Below, piece after piece: positions 8,801-18,465 of a stretch of 64,000 bases of DNA. The stretch lies in assembly GCF_000023845.1 (NCBI RefSeq), contig NC_013170.1, positions 434,001 to 498,000 of the forward strand. Direction: 5' to 3'. The DNA is from Cryptobacterium curtum DSM 15641 (GTDB taxonomy: Bacteria > Actinomycetota > Coriobacteriia > Coriobacteriales > Eggerthellaceae). The notes beneath the pieces are model-generated. The model saw only the letters and a program-made list of their open reading frames with translations, did not search any database and was not told the origin of the DNA. The position numbers and the translations under genes were made by a program. Position 1 is the first letter of the stretch. The number at the start of each line of letters is the position of its first letter.

Positions 8801-9381
8801 AACCGTTCCGCGAGCCGATTACGGTAGGCTATCCCTATATGCTTAAGCTCGGCCACATGGTTGACGACAAGATTCATGCTCGCTCAACTGGTCCTTACAG
8901 CTTAATCACACAGCAACCGCTGGGCGGCAAGGCTCAGTTTGGTGGCCAGCGCTTCGGCGAAATGGAAGTGTGGGCGCTCTATGCCTACGGCGCATCGAAC
9001 GTGTTGCAGGAAATCCTGACGGTGAAGTCTGACGACACGGTTGGTCGCGTGAAGACATACGAGGCCATCGTGAAGGGCGAGAACATGCCCGATGCGGAAG
9101 TTCCCGAATCGTTCAAGGTGCTCATTAAGGAAATGCGTTCCCTGTGCTTGAATGTGGAGCTCGAAGGTCACAATAGGGAAGTGCTCGATGTGATTGAAAG
9201 CCATCCTGAACGGACGAACGACGACAATGTTCTTGCTGGTCTGGTTGAGGATGCACAGAAGACTGAACGCGAAGATGACGACATGATCGGCGACATTGCT
9301 GCCGAGCTGTCGAATCTCATCAGCGATGATTTGAAGGACGGCAATGACGGAAACGATCTCATCGGCGGAGAGGAGCGCTAA
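5845..9381 (+). CDS. rpoB: RNA polymerase beta subunit
   Basis: The full-length 1178-residue beta subunit has the normal domain order: protrusion and lobes, fork loop, catalytic DPBB region ([10 protein letters not shown]-type stretch [17 protein letters not shown]) and C-terminal clamp ([24 protein letters not shown]). The rifampicin-binding region starts at [13 protein letters not shown] and continues [13 protein letters not shown]. Residue 394 is Ala where E. coli has Asn518. Translation starts at GTG 5845 behind AAAGGAGG. rpoC begins immediately after the stop with no gap, so the two are translationally close and form one operon. The usual upstream partners rplJ and rplL are absent here; yacP is the neighbour. 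Transcription is probably driven by the promoter at 5761-5789. Confidence 0.98.
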   Translation: MAQAQNNAPNSLYRSRRSFAKIPPVIDIPNLIAIQTESFDWFKGEGLDQAFQDICPIESNTKNMRVEIGKHEFGDPKYPVDECKVKDLTYQAPLFAEVRFTNLETGEIKEQDVFMGDFPLMTPRGTFIVNGTERVVVSQLVRSPGVYFGAERDKTSNKTIYNAKVIPSRGAWLEFETDKRDILSVRIDRKRKQPATLLLRALGLAETREEIIEALGDSEMVLRTIDRDPATTRDESLIELYKRFRPGEPPTIDSARTLLDGLFFNPQRYNLAKVGRYKINKKLGFDAEGDSSTLTNDDIIATMRYIVALHNGEEGYVTDDIDHFGNRRIRTVGELIQNQFRIGLSRMERVVRERMSMQEPDEITPQSLINIRPIVASIKEFFGSSQLSQFMDQANPVAGVTHKRRLSALGPGGLSRERAGFEVRDVHNSHYSRMCPIETPEGPNIGLIGSLATYARVNNYGFIEAPYRRVVEGKVTNDVDYLTADEEEHHTIAQANEPYDTKTGILGTTDESGTFHPTERLLARTRNSHGEFGDPAEVSVSQVDYMDISPRQMVSVATSLIPFLEHDDAHRALMGSNMQRQAVPLLRPHAPFVGTGIEHRIAVDSGEILIAQNSGLVDYVDGEVINILTDDGEYDEYLIPKFQRSNQGYCVNHKPLVRKGDRVEVGDVLADGQSCDHAELSLGQNLLVAYMPWEGYNYEDAIVISERVVAEDLLTSIHISEYEADARDTKLGPEEITREIPNISEDMIADLDGDGIIRIGAEVNPGDVLVGKVTPKGETELTAEERLLRAIFGEKAREVRDTSLKVPHGAGGRVIGIHRFSRASGDELAPGVNEQVRVYVAQKRKIQQGDKMSGRHGNKGVVSRVLPVEDMPYLADGTPVDIMLNPLGVPSRMNVGQLLECHLGWAAKWGWSDDENSDEAVEGPIYVSTPVFDSATEEEIRDVIEKSNRNLVNLNREKYGDAMREEFVPQLNEFGKTTLYDGRTGEPFREPITVGYPYMLKLGHMVDDKIHARSTGPYSLITQQPLGGKAQFGGQRFGEMEVWALYAYGASNVLQEILTVKSDDTVGRVKTYEAIVKGENMPDAEVPESFKVLIKEMRSLCLNVELEGHNREVLDVIESHPERTNDDNVLAGLVEDAQKTEREDDDMIGDIAAELSNLISDDLKDGNDGNDLIGGEER

Positions 9382-12300
9382 ATGACCGAGTACGATGTAA
9401 ATAACTTCGACGCGCTGCGCATCTCTCTGGCGAGTGCGGAAGATATTCGCAGTTGGTCCCATGGCGAAGTCAAGAAGCCGGAGACCATTAATTACCGTAC
9501 GCTCAAGCCCGAAAAGGATGGCTTGTTCTGCGAACGCATCTTCGGTCCTACAAAGGACTGGGAATGCGCCTGCGGTAAGTACAAGCGCATTCGCTTCAAG
9601 GGCATCGTGTGCGAGCGCTGCGGTGTTGAAGTCACCAGGGCGAAGGTTCGCCGCGAGCGCATGGGTCACATTGAACTGGCTGCTCCGGTGAGTCACATCT
9701 GGTATTTCAAGGGCAGCCCAAGCCGTTTGGGGTACCTGCTTGATATTGCGCCAAAAGACCTTGAAAAGGTTCTCTACTTTGCAAGCGCTATTGTCACGTC
9801 GGTGGACAAAGAAGCGCGTGAAGAAGACGAAGCTGATCTGCGGGATGAATTAGCTGCTGACCTTGATGAACTCGATGCTGAACGCGATCGCCTGATTGCT
9901 TCAACCAGGCGTCTGTCGACCGATTACACGCCTGAAGACGACGAGTTTGTCGACGATATCGAAGACGAAGAGCGTCTGACCCCTGAAGAAGTTGAAGACG
10001 AACTAGCTGATATCTATGAGGAATTCAACGAGCGCAAGGCGCTGCGTAGTGAAGCGTTCGAAGCCTTCATGAAAATTGAACCCAAGCAGCTGGTTGCCGA
10101 TGAAACCCTCTATCGCGAAATGCGCCTGAACTACAGCGAGTATTTCAAGGGTGGCATGGGTGCTGAAGCAGTACGCGATCTGCTGGATGACATCGATCTT
10201 GACGAGGTAGCCGAGGAACTTTCCGAAATTATTGCAACGGGCAAGGGTCAAAAGCGCGCCAAAGCTGTTAAGCGTCTTAAAGTGGTTGACGCGTTCCTGA
10301 AGAGCGAAAATAAACCACACGACATGATTCTTGACGTGATTCCGGTTATTCCACCCGACCTGCGTCCAATGGTACAGCTCGATGGTGGTCGTTTTGCAAC
10401 AAGTGACTTAAACGATTTGTATCGTCGCGTTATTAACCGCAATAACCGCTTGCAGCGTCTGCTCGATCTGGGTGCGCCGGAGATTATTGTCAACAATGAA
10501 AAGCGCATGCTGCAAGAAGCTGTCGACAGTCTCTTTGACAATGGCCGCCGTGGCCGTCCAGTAACGGGTCCGGGAAACCGTGCGCTGAAGTCGCTTGCCG
10601 ATATGCTCAAAGGAAAGCAGGGGCGCTTCCGCCAGAACTTGCTGGGTAAGCGTGTCGACTATTCAGGTCGTTCAGTTATCGTGGTTGGTCCAGAACTGAA
10701 ACTGCATCAGTGCGGTCTGCCGAGTGCGATGGCGCTTGAGCTGTTCAAGCCATTCGTTATGAAGCGCCTGGTTGAACTCGAATATGCCGCTAATATCAAG
10801 GCTGCTAAACGAGCTGTTGACCGTGGGGCAAGCTACGTGTGGGACGTGCTTGAAGAGGTTATTACCGAACATCCCGTCCTGCTTAACCGTGCTCCAACCC
10901 TGCACCGTCTTGGCATTCAGGCATTTGAGCCTGTGCTGACAAACGGTAAGGCCATCAAGCTGCACCCGCTTGTTTGTACGGCATTTAACGCCGACTTTGA
11001 CGGCGACCAGATGGCAGTGCATGTACCGCTGTCCAGTGCCGCTCAGGCTGAAGCGCGCGTGCTGATGTTGTCCTCTAACAACATTAAGTCGCCAGCACAT
11101 GGCCGTCCGCTAACTATTCCGACTCAGGACATGATCATCGGTCTGTACTACCTGACGACGATTCGTGACGGGTTTGCCGGCGAAGGACGTGTCTTTGCGA
11201 GCTTCGACGATGTGCAGCATGCCTATGATGCACATGCTGATCTCGACTTGCAGGCACGTATTTCTGTGCGTCTGCCGCGCGACATGACGGTTGTTTCTTC
11301 TTATGGTCAGGCCAAGGAATGCAAAGCGGGCGAGCGTATCGAGACGAGTGCTGGGCGCGTTATTATCAACGATGTGTTGCCCGATGACTATCCGTTCCTT
11401 AACTACGAACTCGACAAGACCGAGGTCGGACGCCTGATCAGTGATTGCTCGAACCGTTATTCGACAGCTGCCATGGAGCCTATCTTGGACGGTCTCAAGA
11501 GCAACGGTTTCCACTACGCTACAAAGGCAGGTCTCACGGTGTCTATTTACGACGCCACAATTCCTGATGATAAGGATGAAATCCTCGCTGCGGCCGATGA
11601 AAAAGTAGCTGCGATTGATGGCGACTACGAAATGGGCTTGATGAGTGACGAAGAGCGCCATAAGCAGGTTGTCGACATTTGGACGGATGCAACTGAAGAA
11701 GTGGGCGAGGCTATGGCTTCTCACTTCAGCGGTCAGAACCCCATCTACATGATGGCTACCTCGGGCGCCCGCGGTAATATCAAGCAGATTCGTCAGCTGG
11801 CCGGTATGCGTGGTCTGATGGCTGACACGAAGGGTGAGATCATCGACACGCCGATTAAGGCAAACTTCCGTGAAGGTATGTCGGTACTCGAATACTTCCT
11901 ATCTTCGCATGGTGCTCGTAAGGGTTTGGCTGACACGGCACTGCGTACTGCTGACTCGGGTTATCTGACCCGTCGTTTGGTGGATGTTTCGCAGGATGTT
12001 ATCGTGCGTGAACTCGACTGCGGTACCACCGAAGGCGTGACGTATGCGCTGGTCGACAGCAAGGGCGAACTCGATGAAAATCTGGTTGGTCGGTGCCTGT
12101 CTGAAGATGTTTCTGATGCGTCTGGTACACGCTTAGCTTCCGCGGGTGACTACATCAACAGTATGGATGAACTCACTGCATGGCAGCAGGCAGGCGTTGA
12201 GGAAGTTACCATCCGCACCATCATGACCTGCCATGCCGAGCACGGCGTGTGCCAAAAGTGCTATGGCTGGGATCTTGCAACGGCTCGTCCGGTAAATATC

Positions 12301-13773
12301 GGTACAGCCGTGGGTATTATTGCTGCTCAGTCTATTGGCGAGCCGGGTACACAGCTGACGATGCGTACGTTCCACTCAGGCGGTGTCGCCGGCGACGACA
12401 TTACGCAGGGTCTTCCTCGTGTTGTCGAGCTGTTCGAGGCACGCAAGCCGAAGGGTCAGGCTGTCTTGGCCGAGATTGCTGGTACTTTGCAGATTTCAGG
12501 CGACAAGCAAACCAAGACAATCACTATTCACGATCAAGAAGGCAACTACCGCGAGTATGTCACTTCGGCACGCGTGCAGATGATGCCGGGTGTGGTAGAT
12601 GGTTCAGAAGTTACGGTTGGTCAGCAGATTACACGGGGTTCAGTGAACCCGCACGACTTACTGCGTCTGACCGACCCGAACACCACGCTGCGCTATATTG
12701 TGGGGCAAGTCCAAGATGTGTACGTCAGCCAAGGCGTCGACATCAACGACAAGCACATCGAAGTTATTGCGCGTCAGATGCTGCGTAAGGTGGCAGTGCT
12801 TGATTCTGGTGATTCCGATTATCTGCCGGGTCGTCAGGTCAATCGCTACGAATTCGAAGATGTTGCCAATCAGCTGGTGCTCGAAGGCAAACAGCCGCCC
12901 GTTGGTCAGCCGTTGTTGCTGGGCATTACGAAGGCATCGCTGGCAACCGATTCGTGGATGTCGGCCGCTTCGTTCCAGGAAACCACCAAGGTTCTTACCG
13001 ATGCAGCCATCGAAAGCAAGACCGATCAGCTGGTCGGCTTGAAAGAAAACGTTATTATCGGCAAGCCGATTCCTGCTGGTACGGGTCTCAAGCGCTATCG
13101 CAACGTGGGTCTTACTTATAAGGGTCACGCCGTGCATGAAATTACAAGCGACACGCTGCCTGATTATGCGCCTGAGGCGCTGCGCAAGGTTGAAGAACTC
13201 CTGCCGCAGCCGCAGGATTGGTCACTCGATGGTGATAGCTATCTGAACATGGGCGGTAGCTATTCGAGCTACTTCAATAGCCTTTCAGCTGGTCGTAATT
13301 CGCAGCTTTCCGATGAGGACGCACGCCTGTATATCTATGATGACCTGGGTGTCTCTCAACGCTGGGCGAATAAGTTCTCCGAAGCAGGTATTGAAACCGT
13401 GGGCGACCTTATTGGGTACTCCGAAGAAGACCTATTGCGTATCGAAGGCATCGGAGCAAAGGCGATCGAGGAACTCAAAGAGGGCTTAGAAAAGCACGAT
13501 TTGCTCCATATTATTGAGGACGACCTAAACGCCACGGGCGACGACATGAGTCAGCTTTTGGATATGGTGTTCTCGCCCGATGATACGATTCTCATTGGTG
13601 GTGATGTGCCGGCAACCTTCAACACGGAAGGCGAAGACATGCTCGGCGAAGCACTGCCACCGCGCTCGTATCAGCGCAATCTCGAAGAGCTTGATGCGAT
13701 TCTCGGCAATGTGGGCGATTTGAACCTGCATATCGATGAGTCTTCGACTGACGATTCGGAAAACGAGGAATAG
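9382..13773 (+). CDS. rpoC: RNA polymerase beta-prime subunit with an extra C-terminal domain
   Basis: The 1463-residue beta-prime subunit carries the N-terminal zinc site (Cys62, 64, 77, 80), the catalytic NADFDGD at 536-542, the trigger-loop region and the second zinc site around residues 880-970 (CGTTEGV ... [13 protein letters not shown]). The segment around 140-220 is highly acidic. After the conserved end of the subunit comes a helix-hairpin-helix stretch (about 1322-1373, with AGIETVGDL and [14 protein letters not shown]) that resembles the C-terminal domain of the alpha subunit, then an acidic tail of about 90 residues. ATG 9382 abuts the rpoB stop; a GGAGAGGAG ribosome-binding site lies inside the rpoB end. 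The extra domain is discussed in the findings. Confidence 0.98.
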   Translation: MTEYDVNNFDALRISLASAEDIRSWSHGEVKKPETINYRTLKPEKDGLFCERIFGPTKDWECACGKYKRIRFKGIVCERCGVEVTRAKVRRERMGHIELAAPVSHIWYFKGSPSRLGYLLDIAPKDLEKVLYFASAIVTSVDKEAREEDEADLRDELAADLDELDAERDRLIASTRRLSTDYTPEDDEFVDDIEDEERLTPEEVEDELADIYEEFNERKALRSEAFEAFMKIEPKQLVADETLYREMRLNYSEYFKGGMGAEAVRDLLDDIDLDEVAEELSEIIATGKGQKRAKAVKRLKVVDAFLKSENKPHDMILDVIPVIPPDLRPMVQLDGGRFATSDLNDLYRRVINRNNRLQRLLDLGAPEIIVNNEKRMLQEAVDSLFDNGRRGRPVTGPGNRALKSLADMLKGKQGRFRQNLLGKRVDYSGRSVIVVGPELKLHQCGLPSAMALELFKPFVMKRLVELEYAANIKAAKRAVDRGASYVWDVLEEVITEHPVLLNRAPTLHRLGIQAFEPVLTNGKAIKLHPLVCTAFNADFDGDQMAVHVPLSSAAQAEARVLMLSSNNIKSPAHGRPLTIPTQDMIIGLYYLTTIRDGFAGEGRVFASFDDVQHAYDAHADLDLQARISVRLPRDMTVVSSYGQAKECKAGERIETSAGRVIINDVLPDDYPFLNYELDKTEVGRLISDCSNRYSTAAMEPILDGLKSNGFHYATKAGLTVSIYDATIPDDKDEILAAADEKVAAIDGDYEMGLMSDEERHKQVVDIWTDATEEVGEAMASHFSGQNPIYMMATSGARGNIKQIRQLAGMRGLMADTKGEIIDTPIKANFREGMSVLEYFLSSHGARKGLADTALRTADSGYLTRRLVDVSQDVIVRELDCGTTEGVTYALVDSKGELDENLVGRCLSEDVSDASGTRLASAGDYINSMDELTAWQQAGVEEVTIRTIMTCHAEHGVCQKCYGWDLATARPVNIGTAVGIIAAQSIGEPGTQLTMRTFHSGGVAGDDITQGLPRVVELFEARKPKGQAVLAEIAGTLQISGDKQTKTITIHDQEGNYREYVTSARVQMMPGVVDGSEVTVGQQITRGSVNPHDLLRLTDPNTTLRYIVGQVQDVYVSQGVDINDKHIEVIARQMLRKVAVLDSGDSDYLPGRQVNRYEFEDVANQLVLEGKQPPVGQPLLLGITKASLATDSWMSAASFQETTKVLTDAAIESKTDQLVGLKENVIIGKPIPAGTGLKRYRNVGLTYKGHAVHEITSDTLPDYAPEALRKVEELLPQPQDWSLDGDSYLNMGGSYSSYFNSLSAGRNSQLSDEDARLYIYDDLGVSQRWANKFSEAGIETVGDLIGYSEEDLLRIEGIGAKAIEELKEGLEKHDLLHIIEDDLNATGDDMSQLLDMVFSPDDTILIGGDVPATFNTEGEDMLGEALPPRSYQRNLEELDAILGNVGDLNLHIDESSTDDSENEE

Positions 13774-13793
13774 AACCTCTACCAGAAGCAACG

Positions 13794-13819
13794 GATGGGG
13801 CGCCTGCGAGCGCCCCATC
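13794..13819 (+). terminator. Strong hairpin between rpoC and glmM
   Basis: GATGGGGCGC and GCGCCCCATC form a perfect 10-bp stem around a six-base loop, 20 bases after the rpoC stop. No T tract follows and glmM starts 35 bases later, so it may act as a U-less terminator, a partial attenuator or an mRNA-stabilising end for rpoBC. Confidence 0.55.
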
Positions 13820-13854
13820 TGCATACCATGCCAGGTAAGCGAGAAGGGACGACG

Positions 13855-15198
13855 ATGGGAAAGTTATTTGGAACCGATGGCGCACGCGGTGTAGCAAACA
13901 GCGAACTGACGTGTGAGGCAGCGTTTCGCCTCGGACAAGCAGCGGTTCACTTTCTCGGTAGCGTTATTACTGTAGGCAAAGACACGCGTCGCTCAGGCGA
14001 TATGCTGGAGTCGTCTCTTGCAGCTGGCATTATGTCGGCGGGCGGCACCGTGCAGGCACTGGGGGTTATTCCCACTCCGGCGGTAGCCCTTTTAGCGCGC
14101 ACTATGCAGGCTGATGGTGGTATTGTTATCAGTGCATCCCATAATCCACCGGAGTATAACGGCATTAAGTTTTTCGATGGGAATGGCTATAAGCTACCGG
14201 TGACGACCGAAGAAGCTATCGAAGAATACGTTTTCGCAGGTGGCCTTTCCGTTTCTGAACGTCCCACGGGTGCAGCAGTGGGGAATATTGTTTTGGTTAA
14301 CAATGCCCGTGAGGTATATATCAATCATGCGATTGAAGCCGTGCGCAGCCAGGGAATAGATCTGTCTCACTGGAAAATCGCACTCGATTGTGCTCACGGA
14401 GCGAGTTCAGTTACCTCGCCTGAGGCATTGCGGCGTCTGGGCGCTGAAGTTGTGGTGATTAATGACAATTACAATGGCTATGACATCAATGTTGATTGTG
14501 GTTCAACTCACCTGGAGCCACTCAAAGAATTGGTAGCCGCAACTGGTGCCGATATTGGTATTGCCCATGATGGTGACGCCGATCGCGTGCTCTTTGTTGA
14601 TGCGGCAGGCAATGAAATTGATGGCGACATGGTCGAAGCTGCCTGCGCACTCGATATGAAAGAGCAGGGGCGTCTCGCTGGCAACACGGTGGTGTCGACC
14701 GTTATGTGCAACCTTGGTTTTGTTCGCGCAATGGAAGCGCATGGCATTGCAGTTAAGCAGACTGCTGTGGGTGACCGTCATGTACTCGAATGCATGCGTG
14801 ATGCTGATTATCGTATTGGGGGAGAACAGAGCGGGCATACGATTTTTTTAGAATACAACTCTACAGGCGATGGTCTTATGACTGCGTGTCAGTTTCTGGT
14901 CTGTTGCGAACGGGCTGGCAAGACGCCTGCACAAGCCGCTGCAGTTATGACGCGCTACCCCCAAGAACTTATTAATGTTCGCGTGTCAAACAAAGATGCT
15001 ATTTCTTCCAATGAAGCCATTCGCGCTGCCATTACTTCGGCCGAACAAGAGATGGGCGATGCTGGGCGTGTACTCGTGCGTGCAAGTGGTACTGAGCCGC
15101 TGATTCGTGTCATGGTGGAAGCAGCAGATGAAGCCCAGGCGCGCTTGCATTGTGAAGCGATTGCCACGGTTGTGCAAAGCGAAATCGGTTGCGAATAA
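13855..15198 (+). CDS. glmM: Phosphoglucosamine mutase
   Basis: The 447-residue enzyme converts glucosamine-6-phosphate to glucosamine-1-phosphate, the step before GlmU in UDP-GlcNAc synthesis. Motifs are complete: LFGTDGARG at the start, the phosphoserine loop ISASHNPPEYNG (Ser95), the metal-binding DGDADR, GGEQSGH for sugar binding, and RASGTEPLIRVM for phosphate binding. The length is normal for GlmM. ATG 13855 is preceded by AGAAGGGA. It follows rpoC across a strong hairpin, so it may be read partly from the rpoBC transcript. glmU lies elsewhere in the window (28.5 kb). Confidence 0.97.
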   Translation: MGKLFGTDGARGVANSELTCEAAFRLGQAAVHFLGSVITVGKDTRRSGDMLESSLAAGIMSAGGTVQALGVIPTPAVALLARTMQADGGIVISASHNPPEYNGIKFFDGNGYKLPVTTEEAIEEYVFAGGLSVSERPTGAAVGNIVLVNNAREVYINHAIEAVRSQGIDLSHWKIALDCAHGASSVTSPEALRRLGAEVVVINDNYNGYDINVDCGSTHLEPLKELVAATGADIGIAHDGDADRVLFVDAAGNEIDGDMVEAACALDMKEQGRLAGNTVVSTVMCNLGFVRAMEAHGIAVKQTAVGDRHVLECMRDADYRIGGEQSGHTIFLEYNSTGDGLMTACQFLVCCERAGKTPAQAAAVMTRYPQELINVRVSNKDAISSNEAIRAAITSAEQEMGDAGRVLVRASGTEPLIRVMVEAADEAQARLHCEAIATVVQSEIGCE

Positions 15199-15315
15199 GC
15201 TGTCAAGAGTTTCAGATATTGTTGCTCCTTATACATTTCAGCGGGAATTAAGTACTTTAAACCTCCAATAAACTGGTTTTCTATTTGTAACGACCTGCCT
15301 TTTTACCGATTTTGT

Positions 15316-15326
15316 GGGGGGGGGGG
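15316..15326. repeat. Homopolymeric tract of 11 G upstream of the adhesin gene
   Basis: Eleven consecutive G residues lie about 127 bases before the adhesin start codon. They precede candidate promoter elements: TTGTAC (15336-15341) with TAAGCT (15359-15364) at 17-base spacing, or a TATATT at 15347. Tracts of this kind change length by slippage and can switch promoters. The 254-base gap has no other gene. Confidence 0.8.
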
Positions 15327-15382
15327 CGTCGTTTTTTGTACACGACTATATTTGCTGGTAAGCTAAATGTGGGTAAACAAAA

Positions 15383-15402
15383 GGGCAGCTGAGAGGCTGC
15401 CC
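15383..15402 (+). other. Hairpin in the likely 5' leader of the adhesin gene
   Basis: GGGCAGC and GCTGCCC form a 7-bp stem around a six-base loop about 50 bases before the adhesin ATG. No T tract follows. It could be a leader structure affecting stability or translation; no known riboswitch was recognised. Confidence 0.45.
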
Positions 15403-15452
15403 ACTGCGTATTTCACCCAAAAATGAGATACCAGGAGGGGGAAGGAAGGTCA

Positions 15453-17276
15453 ATGAAACGAAAACTCTCCTACCTCATGAGCGTACTGCTTGTTGCAGGG
15501 CTTATGATTCCCGCGGGGTCGCTCCAGGCGTTCGCGGACGATACGACTACTGAGTCGAGCACACCGGCTGTATCAGTCGACGCGGTAGCTCCTACATCAA
15601 CTGGTGTAGTGGATACGACAGCAGCGCCTGCTGCTGCAGATTCCACCGAGGCAACTGATGCCACTGCTACTATCAACAGCACAGATTCTGTAACTGAAGA
15701 AACCCCTACTGCTGACACGTCGTCAGCATCTTCAGCAACAGCCGATATGCAGGCTACTGTGAGTGAAGATGCGACCACGAATAGCCTTGATGTTGCAACG
15801 CCACTGGCTGTATCGAGTCTTGCGACAGATGTATCTGATGCTCTGTTGACCGCCGGCTTAACCCGTGCGGGTCCACTGCAGCGTCCTGGTGCTGGACAAG
15901 AAGTCTCTGTCAACCTGACAGGTTTCAAGTTCAAAAATATGGATCATAACGACACCACTGAAATCCGTGCCAATTACAACTTCTTTTTAAGTATGGATTG
16001 GGATGCTAGTGGTAAATCGATTCATGAGGGCGACTATTTCGATATCAAATTGCCCGATCAGATGAAATTCCCTGAGGGCAATTCCAACTTTGACATCACC
16101 GATAGCGACGGCAATGTTATTGCGCATGGCGAAATTCAACCTGGACCAGACAACAATGGTGGCAAGGTCCATGTTACTTTCACCAACTACGTGAACAACC
16201 GTTATGATATCAAGGGTAACATCCAGGTTAAAACGCGCTTCAATACTTCAAGGATTACCCCTAACGAGAATAATAACTTCACTATTGAGACCGGCGGCAA
16301 AACGAAGACAAGTACGGTTAAAGTGATTGACCCATGGAAGCTTGTTGACGAAACCGTTGGTAAGTGGGGCGAACAGGATGGCAGCGATCCAAATACCACG
16401 GTCTGGTATGTTCGTATCAACCACATGAAAGATAACCTGACTAATGTCGTGATAAGCGATCATCTCACCTCAGATCAAGGGCTCGATGGTATTCACTACA
16501 TAGCGGGTTCATTTGAATTGCAACATGTCACCATGGACGAGTTTGGGCATACGACATCGGTCATTTCACGAAATGATATCAACAGCTCCGTTCAGATTTC
16601 TGCCGATGGTACTTCTTTTACATACCCGATGGGCAACATCAATGGTGACCAGTACGTGCTGCGCTACAAGACCACGTACAAGCCCGGTATGAAGCTGTTG
16701 AATCACATTAAGCTTGTTTCAACTGAAAAGACCAAGGAAGCCAGTTCAAGCTATCATTACACCGGCTCAAACGGTAACGGTGAAGGCAGCCTGTTCAGTA
16801 AGATCAAAATCATTAAGGTTTCTGCATCTGACGAGACGGTAAAACTTGCCGGTGCTGTATTCACGATTACGAGCGTGTCAGATCCGACAAGGACCTACAG
16901 CTTGACAACCGATGAAAACGGCGAAGCAATTACGGACAGACTGGTAGCAGGTCAGTACACGATCAAAGAGGTTACTGCGCCTGAGGGATATCTCGTAAAC
17001 GATGAAACGTATACAGTAACCGTAACTTCGAATGCGGCCACGATTCAGACCGTGAAGGACGAACAGAAGCCTGAGGTTCCAGACAATCCCAATCCTGGTC
17101 CTAACCCAGAACCGTCACCGAACCCCGAACCTTCTCCTAGCCCGGAGCCTCCGACACCCGAGTCAAGTGTACTTCCGCTGACAGCCGATGGATTTATGCC
17201 ACTGGCCGGCATGCTTGGGTTTGCTGCTCTGGCTGGAGCGGGTCTTGCCGTGCGGGCTTGGCGTTGCAGCCGATAA
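15453..17276 (+). CDS. Sortase-anchored surface adhesin with Cna-B-type domain
   Basis: A 607-residue cell-wall protein. Residues 1-29 are a signal peptide (MKRKLSYLMSV ... LQAFADD). Residues 30-130 form a Ser/Thr/Ala-rich spacer. Residues 145-435 resemble the Ig-like adhesin modules of the Sdr/collagen-binding group (SIHEGDYFDIKLPDQM). Residues about 450-540 are one Cna-B/SpaA-like domain (LAGAVFTITS ... YTIKEVTAPEGY) whose Lys and Glu could form an isopeptide bond. A Pro-rich stalk of PNPEPSP repeats follows, then the sorting signal LPLTA-D-G at 574-580, a hydrophobic helix and the basic tail RAWRCSR. The motif differs from canonical LPxTG. ATG 15453 follows an AGGAGGGGGAAGG site. The ligand is unknown; an 11-G tract upstream suggests variable expression. 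Confidence 0.85.
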   Translation: MKRKLSYLMSVLLVAGLMIPAGSLQAFADDTTTESSTPAVSVDAVAPTSTGVVDTTAAPAAADSTEATDATATINSTDSVTEETPTADTSSASSATADMQATVSEDATTNSLDVATPLAVSSLATDVSDALLTAGLTRAGPLQRPGAGQEVSVNLTGFKFKNMDHNDTTEIRANYNFFLSMDWDASGKSIHEGDYFDIKLPDQMKFPEGNSNFDITDSDGNVIAHGEIQPGPDNNGGKVHVTFTNYVNNRYDIKGNIQVKTRFNTSRITPNENNNFTIETGGKTKTSTVKVIDPWKLVDETVGKWGEQDGSDPNTTVWYVRINHMKDNLTNVVISDHLTSDQGLDGIHYIAGSFELQHVTMDEFGHTTSVISRNDINSSVQISADGTSFTYPMGNINGDQYVLRYKTTYKPGMKLLNHIKLVSTEKTKEASSSYHYTGSNGNGEGSLFSKIKIIKVSASDETVKLAGAVFTITSVSDPTRTYSLTTDENGEAITDRLVAGQYTIKEVTAPEGYLVNDETYTVTVTSNAATIQTVKDEQKPEVPDNPNPGPNPEPSPNPEPSPSPEPPTPESSVLPLTADGFMPLAGMLGFAALAGAGLAVRAWRCSR

Positions 17277-17371
17277 TACCGTTCGACCGCTTACGAGGGA
17301 CTATCCACGAGACCAGGGAGTTTCCGCTCGATAACCTTATATATCTGTTAGAATAGTTCCAGTTGGCTATA

Positions 17372-17404
17372 AAACACGCGTCGCTTTATAAGTGGCGCGT
17401 GTTT
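17372..17404 (+). terminator. Hairpin terminator after the adhesin gene
   Basis: AAACACGCG and CGCGTGTTT form a 9-bp stem; an inner CGCT/AGTG helix extends it. The arm ends in GTTTGTT, a modest T-rich end. It lies 95 bases after the adhesin stop and 73 before modA, so it probably separates the two transcripts. A shorter imperfect hairpin (17442-17461) sits just before the modA ribosome-binding site. Confidence 0.6.
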
Positions 17405-17476
17405 GTTGCCAGGCGCATATATAAGTGCGCCAGAGGAATTAGATGAGCATCTGTGCTCGTCGAGAAAGGAACAGAT

Positions 17477-18376
17477 ATGAAGAACAAGGGGAAGTGGCTG
17501 ATTTCAGTTGCCTCATGCCTCGCATTTGTCTGTGCATTGGCGCTCGCTGGTTGCTCGTCGGGCACTACAGCCAGCACTGACAACGCCTCTAACGTGGACA
17601 GCTCCGCTAAAGAGACAACACAGCTACAAATTTTTGCAGCAAATTCTTTATCCAAGGCAATGGACGAAGTACAGCAGCTCTATACGCGCGATCATAGCGG
17701 CATCACGTTCGCCGATACGCAGTACAAGTCATCGGGCGAGCTGAACGAACTGCTCGCAGGTGGCGCTTCAGCTGACGTACTGATTTCTGCTTCAAAGGCG
17801 AAGATGGATGATGCTGAGAGCGCCGGCTATGTCGATGCCCCCACGCGTTTTAACATGTTCAAGAACGATCTTGTTATGGTGACAAGCGAAAAGAACGACG
17901 CTATCACTGAAGTATCGCTCGACGATATTGCTGCCGGCAAATATAAGGTTGCCGTTGGTGACGAATCGGTTCCTGCTGGCAATTATGCCTGCCAGTCACT
18001 GTCGACCGTTGGCTGCTACACCGAGCCTGATGGTACAACCGGTAAAGATGCTACTGGCAAGGGTGGCCAATTCTCTGGTGCGCTTGCTGCCGATGGCATG
18101 GTTTCACTGCAGACAAGTGTTGGAAACGTTTGCAAGCAAGCACAGTCAGGCGATGTGGATATCGCTTTCGTGTACACCTCTGATGTGTACCGCTTTGGTG
18201 GCGTCAAGGTGGTTGGCACTGTGCCAGCTAACACGCATAAGAATATTATCTATCCGGCTGCCATTACGGCTCAGACCGATCATGCTGCTGAAGCACAAGC
18301 ATTCCTCGATTGGTGCACCACCGATCCCGAGGCACTTGCTGTATGGCAGAAGTGGGGCTTTGAGATGGCTGCCTAA
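17477..18376 (+). CDS. modA: Molybdate-binding lipoprotein, ModA
   Basis: The 299-residue protein is the solute receptor of a molybdate/tungstate ABC importer. A lipoprotein signal ends in LAGC (Cys26), followed by a Ser/Thr linker and the ModA fold starting LQIFAANSLSKAMDEV. ModA signature segments are present: ADVLISAS, DLVMVTSEKN, VPAGNYACQSL, and DIAFVYTSDV. ATG 17477 is preceded by AAAGGAA. modB and modC follow on the same strand, then two molybdenum-cofactor genes, which supports molybdate over sulfate. A hairpin between modA and modB could allow more receptor than permease to be made. Confidence 0.93.
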   Translation: MKNKGKWLISVASCLAFVCALALAGCSSGTTASTDNASNVDSSAKETTQLQIFAANSLSKAMDEVQQLYTRDHSGITFADTQYKSSGELNELLAGGASADVLISASKAKMDDAESAGYVDAPTRFNMFKNDLVMVTSEKNDAITEVSLDDIAAGKYKVAVGDESVPAGNYACQSLSTVGCYTEPDGTTGKDATGKGGQFSGALAADGMVSLQTSVGNVCKQAQSGDVDIAFVYTSDVYRFGGVKVVGTVPANTHKNIIYPAAITAQTDHAAEAQAFLDWCTTDPEALAVWQKWGFEMAA

Positions 18377-18416
18377 GGCACGCTACTCTTTAGTTCTTTC
18401 TTTCAGATCTAATGGT

Positions 18417-18440
18417 AAAGGGGTCCTCTGAGGCCCCTTT
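18417..18440 (+). terminator. Intercistronic hairpin between modA and modB
   Basis: AAAGGGG pairs with CCCCTTT and an inner CCT with AGG, giving about ten paired bases with one bulged T. The position between a binding-protein gene and its permease suggests a partial terminator or 3' stabilising structure. Only a short TTT end follows. Confidence 0.55.
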
Positions 18441-18465
18441 CCACTCAGTGGATGGATAGGTAACC

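Noticed and set aside
8203-8877. Long minus-strand frame inside rpoB (also similar ones in rpoC)
   Set aside because: These are mirror frames produced by the codon use of the RNA polymerase genes and contain no family motifs.
17277-17476. Molybdenum cofactor riboswitch upstream of modA
   Set aside because: Hairpins are present, but the conserved core of that riboswitch could not be matched by eye.
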